Of a DNA stretch of 64,000 nt, positions 36,722 through 46,206 are shown one piece after another. The position numbers and the translations under genes are program-made. Under the pieces are notes generated by a model. That model saw nothing but the letters and a program-made list of their open reading frames with translations. It ran no database searches and had not been told where the DNA came from. The DNA is from Maricaulis sp048270265 (lineage in GTDB: Bacteria; Pseudomonadota; Alphaproteobacteria; Caulobacterales; Maricaulaceae). Numbering within the stretch: the stretch's first letter is position 1; each line of letters opens with the position of its first letter. The DNA lies in the NCBI RefSeq assembly GCF_048270265.1, contig NZ_JBLWTD010000002.1, positions 102,017-166,016 of the forward strand. The letters are read 5' to 3'.

Positions 36722-37993
36722 TTAACCGGCGCTGGCGACGGCTTCACCATCGCTCGGCTCGGATTCGGTGTCGGTGGTGTCTTCGTCGGCTTCGGATTCG
36801 AGGCTGGCCGAATAATCCGGCAGCACCTCACCCGAGGAATCCAGCGAACGCAGGCGCATGCCGACGCTCGCGCCGCGGATTGGCGAGACGACGATCATTT
36901 CTCCGCCAGCGACGCCGGACGACACGACAACGCGGTCGGTGCTGGAGGTCACGACGGTGACGGTGCGGATATCCAGGGTGCCGCCTTCATTGACGACGAA
37001 GACCGTGTTTTCACCGCGCAGGGCCGAGCGGGGCAGAACCACCGCATCCTGGACATTGCGGCCCTGGATTTCGGCATCGACGAACAGGCCGACAGCCAGG
37101 GGTGCGCCGGCAGCTGCGGCAGCGCCATAGGGGTCTTCGACTTCCGCAGTGGCGTAGAGAACGCGGGTCTGCGGATCAATCGCGCTTTCGGTGCGGTTGA
37201 TATAGCCGGTCCATTCGCGGGGTTCGCCAGCGAGAACGGCGGTCAACTTGACGGGAATGCCTTCGCTGTCCGGGCCGGAGTTATAGGCGATCGGGATGCC
37301 GAGCAGGCCCAGATCATTGTCCGTGAGCGGCAGGCGAACCAGGATGGTGTCGGTCGAGAAGACCTCGCCCAGTGGCGTTCCAGCCGTTACGAACTGGCCC
37401 AGATCGGCGCTCTTCACCAGCACGCGGCCGTCGAAGGGGGCGGAAACGCGGGTGCGTTCAAGGTCGAGACGGGCAGCCTGCAGGCTCGCCTGTGCCGAGG
37501 CCAGCTGGGCACGTGCGTCGGCCAGTTGCGGCTCGCGCAGGGTCAGGGGTGAGGCCTCGCCTTCGCCGAGATCGGCCCATTCGCGGGCGGCCAGTTCGGC
37601 TTCGGCCTGTTCGCGCGCCAGGGCTTGCTGCGCCTGGGCGACGAGCGCCGCGGCACGGGTGGCCGCCAGGTGATAGTCGGCGTCATCAATGCGTACGAGG
37701 GTTTCGCCGGCTTCGAAGAAACCACCTTCGATGAAGTTCGGATTGACGTAGACGATACGTCCGGTGACTTGCGGCACCAGATTGATCTGGGTGCGTGGCC
37801 GTGCCTGGCCCTGGGAATGAACCGTCAGGGCGACGGTTTCCTGCCGGGCCTGTTCGACGAAAACGGCAACCGGCTGCGGTGCCGAATTGGCGCGCTGCGG
37901 CTCCGGCTTGCTGGCGACCAAGGCGATGATGATCGCCAGGACGATCCCGCCGGCAATGCCGAAAATTACGAAGCGTCCGATAAGGTTTCCCAT
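36722..37993 (-). CDS. RND efflux periplasmic adaptor (membrane fusion protein)
   Basis: A 423-residue HlyD/AcrA-type adaptor joining the pump to the outer-membrane channel. The N-terminal helix (IFGIAGGIVLAIIIALVA) anchors it. The lipoyl half-motifs (QGQARPRTQINLVPQVTGRI, then APFDGRVLVKSADLGQFVTAG) flank an alpha-helical hairpin rich in Ala, Glu and Gln at about 90-140. Beta-barrel and membrane-proximal domains follow. The acidic tail DEDTTDTESEPSDGEAV is unusual. It starts 2 bases after the outer-membrane factor stop. Confidence 0.93.
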   Translation of the reverse strand: MGNLIGRFVIFGIAGGIVLAIIIALVASKPEPQRANSAPQPVAVFVEQARQETVALTVHSQGQARPRTQINLVPQVTGRIVYVNPNFIEGGFFEAGETLVRIDDADYHLAATRAAALVAQAQQALAREQAEAELAAREWADLGEGEASPLTLREPQLADARAQLASAQASLQAARLDLERTRVSAPFDGRVLVKSADLGQFVTAGTPLGEVFSTDTILVRLPLTDNDLGLLGIPIAYNSGPDSEGIPVKLTAVLAGEPREWTGYINRTESAIDPQTRVLYATAEVEDPYGAAAAAGAPLAVGLFVDAEIQGRNVQDAVVLPRSALRGENTVFVVNEGGTLDIRTVTVVTSSTDRVVVSSGVAGGEMIVVSPIRGASVGMRLRSLDSSGEVLPDYSASLESEADEDTTDTESEPSDGEAVASAG

Positions 37994-37995
37994 AA

Positions 37996-39396
37996 CTATT
38001 CTCCTGTCTGCGCGGCCGGGTCTGCGGAAGATGCCGCGGAGAAATCGCCGGCGATGGCGAGGTAAAGATCGACCCGGTTCGTCGCGCGATCGCGACGAGC
38101 CGAGATGTATTGGCTTTCGGCGCTGATGCGCCGGCTTTGGGCGTTCAGCAGGTCGAAAATGGTCGAGACACCGCTGGAATACTGGCGGGTCACCAGAGAT
38201 TCGGCCTCGGCGGCCTCATTGAAGGCCTGTTCCAGGCTGGCGACGCGCCGGGCGAGGATGTCGTCGGCATAGATGGCGTTTTCGGCTTCCTGCCAGGCCG
38301 TCAGCACGGTCGACACATAGGAGGCGACCTGCAGCCGGGCATTGGCCTCGGCCTGGTCACGCTGGGCCCGCAGGCGGCCACCGGCAAAGATCGGTGCGGC
38401 CAGGGAAGCTGTGAGGCTGGAGACCAGCGTGTCGATGTCGAACATGTCGGCGACGTCCGTGCCGCCGGTTCCGGAAGTGCCGGTCAGCGACAGGCTCGGC
38501 AGCAAGGCCTTGCCGGCCGCATCGGCCCGCAGTCCGGCCGCCGCCAGGCGGCGTTCGGCGGCCCGCACGTCCGGGCGGCGCAGGAGGAGGTCGGCTGGCG
38601 AGCCGATCCCGGCCAGCGTATCGATTTCGGGGAAGTCACCGGCACGGGCGATCTGTCCGGCTGGATAGCGACCGAGCAGGGTCTCCAGGCTGCGCGCGGC
38701 GGAGGCTTCGGCCCGCTCGCGCGATGCCAGGGCAGCCTGCGAGGACGCCATCGCACTGCGTGCCGTGCGAACATCCGAGCTGCGCACCAGTCCGCGGGCA
38801 AATCGACGTTCCGTCAGATCGAGAGCGTTCTGGCTGCGCTGGACATCGCGTTGGGCGAGTTCGGTTTGCTGGCGCGCCTCGATCAGGGCCAGCCAGTTCT
38901 TGGCGACCAGTCCGGCGACCGACAGCCGGGCAGCGACAAGATCGTCGGCGGCGGCCTCGGCGTCGAGCGTGCCGGCATTGGCGCCGTCGCGAACCCGTCC
39001 CCAAAGATCGGCTTCCCAGGAGGAGCTCAGTCCCAGTGAGAGGCTGTCCGACCCGCTGCCCTGATAGGCTTCGGTGCGTGTATAGCCGGAGGAGAGGCTC
39101 AGGGATGGCAGCCGGCTGGAGCCGGCGATGCGGGCGGCAGCGCGGGCGGCGTCATAACGCGCCAGCGATTGCGCCAGCCCGGGATTGGCCGCGAGGGCCT
39201 CATCGACGAGCGCTGCCAGGCGTGGCGCGCCGAGTGATTGCACCCAGTCCTGTGCCGCGATCTCCCCGGAAGCATCAGCCGCAGCCGACCAGCTGTCCGG
39301 GGTGGCGGGCAGGTGATTGTCCGGCTGAAAGGCCGGCATGCTCGCACAGGAGGCCGTGGTCAGGGCGGTTGCGATGATCAATAGGCTTTTCTGCAT
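37996..39396 (-). CDS. NodT-family outer-membrane efflux lipoprotein
   Basis: A 466-residue TolC-like outer-membrane factor of the NodT/OprM class. The ATG at 39396 gives a lipoprotein signal (TALTTASCASM). Two repeated coiled-coil and beta halves follow: AARIAGSSRLPSLSLSSGYT in the first and AGLRADAAGKALLPSLSLTG in the second, the standard sequence of this family. Upstream frame to 39693 is open but would overlap the divergent phoR start and lacks a signal peptide. It is the first gene of the efflux operon. Confidence 0.9.
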   Translation of the reverse strand: MQKSLLIIATALTTASCASMPAFQPDNHLPATPDSWSAAADASGEIAAQDWVQSLGAPRLAALVDEALAANPGLAQSLARYDAARAAARIAGSSRLPSLSLSSGYTRTEAYQGSGSDSLSLGLSSSWEADLWGRVRDGANAGTLDAEAAADDLVAARLSVAGLVAKNWLALIEARQQTELAQRDVQRSQNALDLTERRFARGLVRSSDVRTARSAMASSQAALASRERAEASAARSLETLLGRYPAGQIARAGDFPEIDTLAGIGSPADLLLRRPDVRAAERRLAAAGLRADAAGKALLPSLSLTGTSGTGGTDVADMFDIDTLVSSLTASLAAPIFAGGRLRAQRDQAEANARLQVASYVSTVLTAWQEAENAIYADDILARRVASLEQAFNEAAEAESLVTRQYSSGVSTIFDLLNAQSRRISAESQYISARRDRATNRVDLYLAIAGDFSAASSADPAAQTGE

Positions 39397-39449
39397 GCGA
39401 TGTTCCAACGCGTGACGATTGCTTGAGTTTCGCCAAACTAGGCGGCCCA

Positions 39450-39500
39450 TAGCGAATGTCAACAGATTTTTATCGAAAAACACTAAAACATTAGCGAATG
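39450..39500. promoter_or_regulatory. Direct repeats in the efflux/phoR divergent gap
   Basis: TAGCGAATG occurs at 39450-39458 and again at 39492-39500, 42 bases apart (four helical turns), inside an unusually AT-rich 60-base patch. The patch lies just before the efflux operon start and could hold its promoter and a regulator site; the regulator is not in this cluster. Confidence 0.4.
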
Positions 39501-39685
39501 ACATGAAAAGCCTCTCGATTTTCGAGATGTAAAAACAGGCGAAATCGCCCCCCTTGCGTGCCGCTTCTTCCCGGCTGAAGAATGTGCGATAGGGCAGTGT
39601 ACGGCGCCCGAGTCCGAGCAGATGCGGGTGCCGCTGTATGCCGAACTGCCAGGCACAAGGCGAATGAAACTTGAGAAAGGTCGAC

Positions 39686-41098
39686 GTGGACAATCAGCCC
39701 TCAATACGCATCCGCCGCCGGGATACCGCGATCGTCGCGACCATGGGCTCACTGGTGCTCGTGCTCTTCTGGCTGTTCGGTGAGCTCGGCTTCGTCGAGA
39801 CCTTTGTCGCTATCGCGACCTTCGCCGGGTTGTCGACCTTCTACTATCTGACGGTCAGCACCACGCTGAATCCGTCCCGGGCGGCCAGCCCGGCCGGGGA
39901 TGTCCAGGATCAGCCTGGCGGTCCGGCGACGGCCGATCTGATGCTGCGTCAGCTGCCCATTCCCGTCCTGCTGATCGGACCGGAAGGGCGCATCGAGATG
40001 GCCAATCCCGCTGCGCGTGAATTTCTCGGGCTCGGTTCACTGACCGGGCATCTGTCCTCGGTGCTCCGCCAGCCGCGTGTGCTGGAAGCGGTGAGCCAGG
40101 CGCTGCAGGGCAATTCGGGGGAGCCGGTCGAGTACTCGACCATGGCACCGGTCGAGAGCCATGTCCGTGCCTTTGTGGCGCCGATGCGCGCGCCAGACGA
40201 CACCGTCATGCCCTGGCGTGCCATGCTGGTGCTGTCCGATCAAACCTCGATCAAGCGCGCCGACCGCATGCGGGCGGATTTCCTGGCCAATGCCAGCCAT
40301 GAATTGCGCACGCCGCTCGCCTCACTGGCCGGCTTCATCGAAACTCTCCGCGGTCACGCCAAGGACGATCCTGAGGCCCGCGAGAAGTTTCTGGCCATCA
40401 TGTTCGACCAGACCGAGCGGATGAGCCGGCTGATCAATGATCTCCTGTCGCTCTCTCGCGTCGAGATGGACGAGCATGTGCCGCCGAGCGGCCGCGCCGA
40501 TCTGGTCGTGATTGCCGGGGAGGTGATTGATTTTCTGAGGCCGCAGATCGAGGACAAGCAGATTGCGCTGACACTCGAGGCCCCGGACTCGGTGATCGCT
40601 GTGGGTGATCGCGATCAATTGACCGAGGTCTTCCAGAACCTGATCGAAAACGCGGTCAAATACTCGCCGGCCAATTCCAGCGTTCTGGTGCGTGTCGAGC
40701 CGGAACAGCCGCGTGACCAGGCGGAGCGCCCGTCGAGCATGCTGGGCGAGGGCGCCAGCCGCCTGACGCTGGCGGCCCCGAAATCGGTTGTTGCCGAAGG
40801 CTATGTCACCATGAGAGTGCGCGACCACGGACGCGGTATCGACCGGCGCGACCTGCCGCGGCTGTCGGAGCGATTCTACCGGGTTGGCGGGCAGAAAAGC
40901 GGCCCCAATGAAGGTACCGGACTCGGCCTCGCCATCGTCAAGCACATCGTGAATCGCCATCGCGGCGGGTTTACAGTCGAAAGCGCGCCGGGCGGCGGCT
41001 CGGTATTTTCAACCTTTATTCCGGCCGCGCCCGGGCCTGCCGTGGCTGATGAATCCGGCCAGACGACGCAACAGGATGGACAGGGCGGCGCAGTCTGA
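39686..41098 (+). CDS. phoR: Phosphate regulon sensor histidine kinase PhoR
   Basis: A 470-residue membrane kinase with two N-terminal helices (about 14-50), a PAS domain (PIPVLLIGPEGRIEMANPAA), HisKA with His205 in NASHELRTPLASL, and HATPase motifs NLIENAVKYSP, DHGRGI and GTGLGLAI. I start it at the GTG at 39686, 5 bases after AAAGG; a TTG at 39671 is the alternative. Its place directly before pstCAB-phoU-phoB identifies it as PhoR, which phosphorylates PhoB when phosphate is scarce and is held off by PstSCAB-PhoU when it is plentiful. Confidence 0.93.
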   Translation: MDNQPSIRIRRRDTAIVATMGSLVLVLFWLFGELGFVETFVAIATFAGLSTFYYLTVSTTLNPSRAASPAGDVQDQPGGPATADLMLRQLPIPVLLIGPEGRIEMANPAAREFLGLGSLTGHLSSVLRQPRVLEAVSQALQGNSGEPVEYSTMAPVESHVRAFVAPMRAPDDTVMPWRAMLVLSDQTSIKRADRMRADFLANASHELRTPLASLAGFIETLRGHAKDDPEAREKFLAIMFDQTERMSRLINDLLSLSRVEMDEHVPPSGRADLVVIAGEVIDFLRPQIEDKQIALTLEAPDSVIAVGDRDQLTEVFQNLIENAVKYSPANSSVLVRVEPEQPRDQAERPSSMLGEGASRLTLAAPKSVVAEGYVTMRVRDHGRGIDRRDLPRLSERFYRVGGQKSGPNEGTGLGLAIVKHIVNRHRGGFTVESAPGGGSVFSTFIPAAPGPAVADESGQTTQQDGQGGAV

Positions 41099-41106
41099 TC
41101 CCGCCA

Positions 41107-41139
41107 CTGTCACAAAACCGTTGCTCATCTGTCATAAAG
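41107..41139 (+). promoter_or_regulatory. Pho-box-like triple 11-bp repeat
   Basis: CTGTCACAAAA, CCGTTGCTCAT and CTGTCATAAAG are three consecutive 11-bp words, the outer two nearly identical to the Pho-box half-site CTGTCAT plus an A-rich spacer. They lie 80-113 bases before the pstC start, so PhoB binding there would drive the pst-pho operon from within the phoR-pstC gap. Confidence 0.75.
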
Positions 41140-41219
41140 GGACGGTCGGCAGCCGATACGAGTTTGGCGACCATTGATTCCAAGCGGCAAAGTGCCGTGT
41201 GACTGAAGGGCTGGCCCGC

Positions 41220-42920
41220 ATGTCGATCATTTCCATCGTCGCTCTCGCACTGCTCGTCATGATCGCCGGCGGCTTTTATGTCGGCCGTTCGCGCGCCATT
41301 GCCTCGGTCGATGGCGTGACGGCGGGCTTGCACTCGCTGCCCAATTATCACGGCTATTATGTTGCGATCTGGACTGGCGTGCCCGCCTTCTTCCTGCTGG
41401 CACTGTATGCGATTTTCGGCGGGCAGCTGGTTGAGCGCCTGGCGATCAGCGAGCTGCAGTCCGAGGCGGTTTCCATCAATCGCGTCCTCGATGAAACACT
41501 CATTGCCGACCCGGAATTCATCGAACTGAACCAGGTCGCGGACAATCTGCGTGAGCGGGTCGAGGGGCTGAATGCCGACATCCAGGCCCTGCGAAATGCC
41601 CGCGGCGAGGACCGCAATCCCGAGGAGCTCAATCAGCTTCGCGCGGCGCAGATCGAGGCGCTGAACCTGTCGACGACAGCCGAGGATGCCGTGAGGGCGC
41701 GCCGGCAGGCCGTGGTCGCGACTGTCGAGGCAACCGCCGTCGCGGACGGCGCCGGCGACCGGGCGCTGGCCGGTTACGAACTTGCCCAGTCACCACGGGA
41801 GCGCCGGCAACTCTTCCTGTCCGACAGCCGCCGCATCGCGCGGGGTGAGCTGGCCAGTCGTGATTCACCGGCCCTGCGCGCAGCAGCCAGCACGATCGCG
41901 CGGCACCAGACGGTAATCCGCTTCGCAGCGGCCTTGCTCGCGCTGGTACTCGGCGCGGCCGGTTTCGTGGTGACGCGGGCGCAGGTCTCGGGCCAGTTCC
42001 GTGCGCGCAACAATGTCGAGCGCCTGGTGACGGCGGCGCTGCTGATTTCCTCGGTTATCGCCATTCTGACCACGGTCGGCATCGTGCTTTCGCTCCTGTT
42101 CGAGAGCCTGCGTTTCTTCTCTTCTGTGCCGGTGCTGGATTTCCTGTTCGGCTTGCAGTGGAGCCCGCAGATCGCGATCCGCGCCGACCAGGTTGGCCAG
42201 TCGGGCGCTTTCGGTGCTGTGCCCCTGTTTGCAGGCACCGCGATGATCACGGTGATCGCGATGGTGGTTGCCGTCCCGATCGGACTGTTCTCGGCGATCT
42301 ATCTGTCGGAATATGCGGGGCCGAACTTCCGGCAGGTCGCCAAGCCGGTCCTGGAAATCCTCGCGGGCATCCCGACGGTGGTTTACGGCTTCTTCGCATT
42401 GCTCGCCGTCGGGCCGGCGATCCGCGCGCTGTTCACGGCCCTGGGGTTTGAGAGCGTCGTGACCCAGAGCGCGCTGTCGGCCGGACTGGTGATGGGCGTG
42501 ATGATCATCCCCTTTATCTCCTCGCTGAGCGATGATGTTATCAATGCGGTGCCGCAATCGCTGCGCGACGGCTCGTTCGCCATGGGGGCGACGCGGTCGG
42601 AAACCATCACCCAGATCGTGATGCCGGCAGCCTTGCCGGGGATTGTCGGCGCGGTCCTGCTGGCCGTCAGCCGCGCAGTCGGTGAGACGATGATTGTCGT
42701 CATGGCTGCGGGACAGGGCGCCAACCTGACCGCCAACCCGCTGGAATCGGTGACAACCATTACCGTGCAGATCGTGATGCTGCTGACCGGTGACCAGGAA
42801 TTCGACAGTCCGAAAACCCTGTCCGCCTTTGCGCTCGGGCTGGTGCTGTTCGTGCTGACCTTGCTGATGAATATCGTCGCCCTGCGGGTGGTCCAGAAAT
42901 ATCGGGAAAAATATGACTGA
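41220..42920 (+). CDS. pstC: Phosphate ABC transporter permease PstC (long form)
   Basis: A 566-residue inner-membrane permease, much longer than the 319 residues of E. coli PstC. The extra N-terminal part has two or three helices and a soluble coiled region rich in Glu/Arg/Gln (about 80-200). The permease domain follows, with the EAA-type ATPase contact loop (GATRSETITQIVMPAALPG). The ATG at 41220 is favoured (GAAGGG upstream) over the GTG at 41199. It overlaps pstA by 8 bases, so translation is coupled. With PstA and PstB it imports inorganic phosphate; no pstS binding-protein gene is in the window. Confidence 0.93.
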   Translation: MSIISIVALALLVMIAGGFYVGRSRAIASVDGVTAGLHSLPNYHGYYVAIWTGVPAFFLLALYAIFGGQLVERLAISELQSEAVSINRVLDETLIADPEFIELNQVADNLRERVEGLNADIQALRNARGEDRNPEELNQLRAAQIEALNLSTTAEDAVRARRQAVVATVEATAVADGAGDRALAGYELAQSPRERRQLFLSDSRRIARGELASRDSPALRAAASTIARHQTVIRFAAALLALVLGAAGFVVTRAQVSGQFRARNNVERLVTAALLISSVIAILTTVGIVLSLLFESLRFFSSVPVLDFLFGLQWSPQIAIRADQVGQSGAFGAVPLFAGTAMITVIAMVVAVPIGLFSAIYLSEYAGPNFRQVAKPVLEILAGIPTVVYGFFALLAVGPAIRALFTALGFESVVTQSALSAGLVMGVMIIPFISSLSDDVINAVPQSLRDGSFAMGATRSETITQIVMPAALPGIVGAVLLAVSRAVGETMIVVMAAGQGANLTANPLESVTTITVQIVMLLTGDQEFDSPKTLSAFALGLVLFVLTLLMNIVALRVVQKYREKYD

Positions 42921-44655
42921 TTCAACCCGAACCTTTGCTGTCCGCGAGGATGTGGAGCGCCGTCTGGCCAAGCGGTATCGCTCGGAACTGCGCTTTCGTT
43001 CGGCCGGGCTGGCGGCCATTGGTATCGCCGTCATGATCCTGTGCATCCTGATCGGATCGATTGCCAGCGAGGGCATTCCTGCCTTCAGCGCCAATCAGCT
43101 CGTCCTGCCGGTGACCCTGGAGCGCGACCGTGTCGATCCCGAGGGGGACGGCTCGGAGGCCTCGCTGCGCCGTGGCTCGTATAATCGCGTCCTGCAGGAT
43201 GCCCTGCGCGCCGAGTTCCCCGGCGTCACGGCGCGCAATGATGTGCGCAACCTGTTCAGACTCTATACGCCGTTGAACGCGACGCGGCTGATGGACACCG
43301 TGCTTCGCGACCCGTCTCTGGTGGGCACAACCCATGTCTTCACCATGCCGCTCGCCGATGATCTCGATCTCTATCTCAAGGGCCGGCTTGTGGAGGACCG
43401 CACCCTGCCTGTGTCCGGCCATCTGACGGCGACAGCTGATGGCGACGATCTGGTCCTGCATTCGACGGTGGCGGACTTTGCCACACTGGCGAGCGAGATC
43501 CAGCTGTCGCTGGGGGCCGAGGCGCGGACGCTGGAAATGCGCGCCGAGCAGGTGCTTGTCGCGGCCGGCGAGGTCCCCGACGAAGACGTCGCCCGCTTGC
43601 AGGCCGAGGCTGACCGGCATGCTGCAAATGCTGTGGCCTTGCGGGAACTGGCCCTGGCGAGCGACGGATTTCTGCCGCTGACCGGCGATATGCCGAGTGT
43701 GATCATCGAAACCGGTGGCCAGGCCCTGCGCCTGACGCAACTGGCCACTGATGGCTCGAGCGCGCGCGCAACGGCCGTGCTGGGCGATGGCGAGATGGCG
43801 GGCACCGACACCTGGACACTCTATGTGATCGACACACCGGAGGCGCGGCGGCGCGTGTCGGACCAGTTGATCATCTGGACCCGTTCCCTGGTCGAGCGCG
43901 ACCTGATCAAGACCGGCTTCAACACCTATCTCTTCAGCAATGCCGATTCCCGCGAACCGGAACTCGCCGGGGTGAAGGGCGCGCTGTACGGCTCGATCCT
44001 GACCATGATCATCACCATGTTCCTGTCGGTGCCGATCGGGGTGTTCACGGCCGTCTATCTTGAGGAATACGCTCCGAAGAACCGCTTCACGGATTTCATC
44101 GAGGTCAATATCAACAATCTGGCGGCGGTGCCCTCGATCGTGTTTGGCCTGTTGGGGCTGGCGGTTTTCATCAACGCCTTTGGCCTGCCGCGTTCGGCGC
44201 CCCTCGTCGGTGGTCTGGTGTTGTCGCTGATGACCTTGCCGACGGTGATTATTGCCACGCGGGCGGCACTGAAGGCTGTGCCGCCCTCGATCCGCCAGGC
44301 GGCGCTCGGTATTGGCGCCTCCAAGACCCAGGCGGTGTTTCACCATGTATTGCCGCTGGCCGCGCCGGGCATCCTGACCGGGTCGATTATCGGCCTGGCC
44401 CAGGCGCTGGGCGAAACCGCACCCTTGCTGATGATCGGCATGGTCGCCTTTATCGCCGATGCGCCGAGCCTTGGGCTGGCGGGTTTCACCGAGCCGGCGA
44501 CGGTCATGCCGGTGCAGATTTTCCTGTGGTCGGACGGTGCCGAGCGGGCTTTTGAAGCCCGCACGGCCGCGGCCATTCTCATTCTCCTGGCGCTGATGAT
44601 CGGCTTCAATGCCGTTGCGATCTATCTGCGCCGCCGCTTCGAACGAAGGTGGTAA
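42913..44655 (+). CDS. pstA: Phosphate ABC transporter permease PstA (long form)
   Basis: A 580-residue permease with an alphaproteobacterial N-terminal extension (DUF3333-like): one helix at about 33-55, then a periplasmic domain of some 270 residues before the permease core at about 355-575. The EAA loop is GIGASKTQAVFHHVLPLAAPG. The ATG lies inside the end of pstC. PstA pairs with PstC to form the membrane channel of the high-affinity phosphate importer and takes part in PhoR control. Confidence 0.93.
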   Translation: MTDSTRTFAVREDVERRLAKRYRSELRFRSAGLAAIGIAVMILCILIGSIASEGIPAFSANQLVLPVTLERDRVDPEGDGSEASLRRGSYNRVLQDALRAEFPGVTARNDVRNLFRLYTPLNATRLMDTVLRDPSLVGTTHVFTMPLADDLDLYLKGRLVEDRTLPVSGHLTATADGDDLVLHSTVADFATLASEIQLSLGAEARTLEMRAEQVLVAAGEVPDEDVARLQAEADRHAANAVALRELALASDGFLPLTGDMPSVIIETGGQALRLTQLATDGSSARATAVLGDGEMAGTDTWTLYVIDTPEARRRVSDQLIIWTRSLVERDLIKTGFNTYLFSNADSREPELAGVKGALYGSILTMIITMFLSVPIGVFTAVYLEEYAPKNRFTDFIEVNINNLAAVPSIVFGLLGLAVFINAFGLPRSAPLVGGLVLSLMTLPTVIIATRAALKAVPPSIRQAALGIGASKTQAVFHHVLPLAAPGILTGSIIGLAQALGETAPLLMIGMVAFIADAPSLGLAGFTEPATVMPVQIFLWSDGAERAFEARTAAAILILLALMIGFNAVAIYLRRRFERRW

Positions 44656-44659
44656 CGTC

Positions 44660-45472
44660 ATGAGTGACGCTGAAGTCCAACCAACCGTCTACCACAAGAA
44701 CTCGCTTGGCGGTTCCGCCGTGAAGGTGGAAGTGCGCGATGTCAGTGTGTCCTACGGTGAAAAGCAGGCGCTGTTCAATGTGTCGCTCGATATCCCCGAC
44801 AAGAGCGTCACCGCCTTTATCGGGCCATCGGGCTGCGGCAAGTCGACCTTTCTGCGCTGCATGAACCGGATGAATGACACGATTGATGGTGCGCGCGTCT
44901 CAGGTTCGCTGAAAATCGATGGTGCGGAGGTCAATGATCGTGCCGTGGATCCGGTGGTGCTGCGCGCCAGTGTCGGCATGGTGTTCCAGAAGCCCAACCC
45001 GTTTCCCAAGTCGATCTACGACAATGTCGCCTACGGGCCGCGCATTCATGGCCTGGCCTCAGGCCGGGACGAGCTCGATGCAATCGTCGAGCAAAGCCTG
45101 CGCAAGGCCGGGCTGTGGGCCGAGGTCTCTGACCGGTTGCAGGACCCCGGCACGGGCTTGTCGGGCGGCCAGCAGCAGCGCCTCGTCATCGCGCGCGCGA
45201 TCGCGGTCAATCCGGAGGTGATCCTGATGGATGAGCCGTGTTCGGCCCTTGATCCGATCGCGACCGCGAAGATCGAGGAGCTGATCGACGAGCTGCGCGA
45301 GAATTATTGCATCATCATGGTGACCCACTCGATGCAGCAGGCGGCACGCGTGTCGCAGATGACCGCCTTCTTCCACATGGGTTCGCTCATCGAAGTCGGG
45401 CCGACCGAGGAGATCTTCACCAATCCTCTCGAGCCGCGGACGCAGGACTACATTACCGGACGCTTCGGCTGA
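44660..45472 (+). CDS. pstB: Phosphate ABC transporter ATPase PstB
   Basis: A 270-residue ABC ATPase. It shows Walker A GPSGCGKST (about 55-63), the Q-loop with the PstB-specific FQKPNPFPKSIYDNVAYG, the signature LSGGQQQR, Walker B VILMDEPCSALDP and the switch His in MVTHSMQQA. The ATG at 44660 is used because the longer frame from 44609 lies inside pstA. It powers phosphate import through PstC and PstA. Confidence 0.96.
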   Translation: MSDAEVQPTVYHKNSLGGSAVKVEVRDVSVSYGEKQALFNVSLDIPDKSVTAFIGPSGCGKSTFLRCMNRMNDTIDGARVSGSLKIDGAEVNDRAVDPVVLRASVGMVFQKPNPFPKSIYDNVAYGPRIHGLASGRDELDAIVEQSLRKAGLWAEVSDRLQDPGTGLSGGQQQRLVIARAIAVNPEVILMDEPCSALDPIATAKIEELIDELRENYCIIMVTHSMQQAARVSQMTAFFHMGSLIEVGPTEEIFTNPLEPRTQDYITGRFG

Positions 45473-45498
45473 CGAAGCGATTGCCCGAGGAGGGCCAA

Positions 45499-46188
45499 AT
45501 GGCGCTATCCAAGCATACACACATTGTGACGGCATACGGCGAGGAACTGGACAAGCTCGCCGACGAACTGGCGCGCATGGGCGGGCTCGTCGAGTTGCAG
45601 CTCGAGGCCGCGGTCGCCGCCGTTGTGCGGCGTGACTCGTCTGTGGTCCCCGACGTGCGCCAGCGCGAGGTCCAGGTCAATGCGATGCAGGCCGATATCG
45701 AGAAGCGGGTGATCCGGCTTTTCGCCCTGCGTCAGCCGCTCGCCACAGACCTGAGAATGACGATCTCCGCGCTCAAGATAGCGGCCGATCTCGAGCGGGT
45801 TGGCGATCTTGCGAAGAACATTGCCTACCGCTCCAGGGACCTCAATGATTTCGCGCCGCTTGCGGTGCTCAACCGCGTCGAGCGGCTGGGCGAGATTGTC
45901 GCCAAGCAATTGCATGAGGTGCTCGATGCGCTGTCATCCTTCGATGTCGAGCCGGCGATCCGCGTCTGGCGCAATGATGACGAGGTGGACGAGCACTATA
46001 ACAGCCTGATCCGCGAGATGTTGCTGAGCATGGCTGATGATCCGGCCCTGGTCGGACCGGGCGCGCACATCCTGTTTGTCGCCAAGAATCTCGAGCGGGT
46101 CGGCGATCACGCGACGAATGTCGCCGAGGCGATCCATTACATGGTGACTGCGGAAGCGCTGGAATCAGCCGACCAGCCGCGACGCTGA
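45499..46188 (+). CDS. phoU: Phosphate signalling protein PhoU
   Basis: A 229-residue all-helical protein of two PhoU repeats. Each repeat carries the metal-binding segment: AADLERVGDLAKNIAYR in the first and AKNLERVGDHATNVAEAIHY in the second. GAGGAGG precedes the ATG at 45499. PhoU links the Pst transporter with PhoR and keeps the Pho regulon off in phosphate-rich conditions. The operon order pstB-phoU-phoB is the common one. Confidence 0.96.
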   Translation: MALSKHTHIVTAYGEELDKLADELARMGGLVELQLEAAVAAVVRRDSSVVPDVRQREVQVNAMQADIEKRVIRLFALRQPLATDLRMTISALKIAADLERVGDLAKNIAYRSRDLNDFAPLAVLNRVERLGEIVAKQLHEVLDALSSFDVEPAIRVWRNDDEVDEHYNSLIREMLLSMADDPALVGPGAHILFVAKNLERVGDHATNVAEAIHYMVTAEALESADQPRR

Positions 46189-46206
46189 TGCATTGAACAG
46201 GAAGCG

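Noticed and set aside
39397..39693. N-terminal extension of the outer-membrane efflux protein by 99 residues
   Set aside because: The extension overlaps the phoR start, lacks a signal peptide, and the ATG at 39396 gives a proper lipoprotein signal.
41865..43094. 409-codon frame opposite pstC
   Set aside because: Antisense to a permease gene in an intact operon; the composition is that of a shadow frame.
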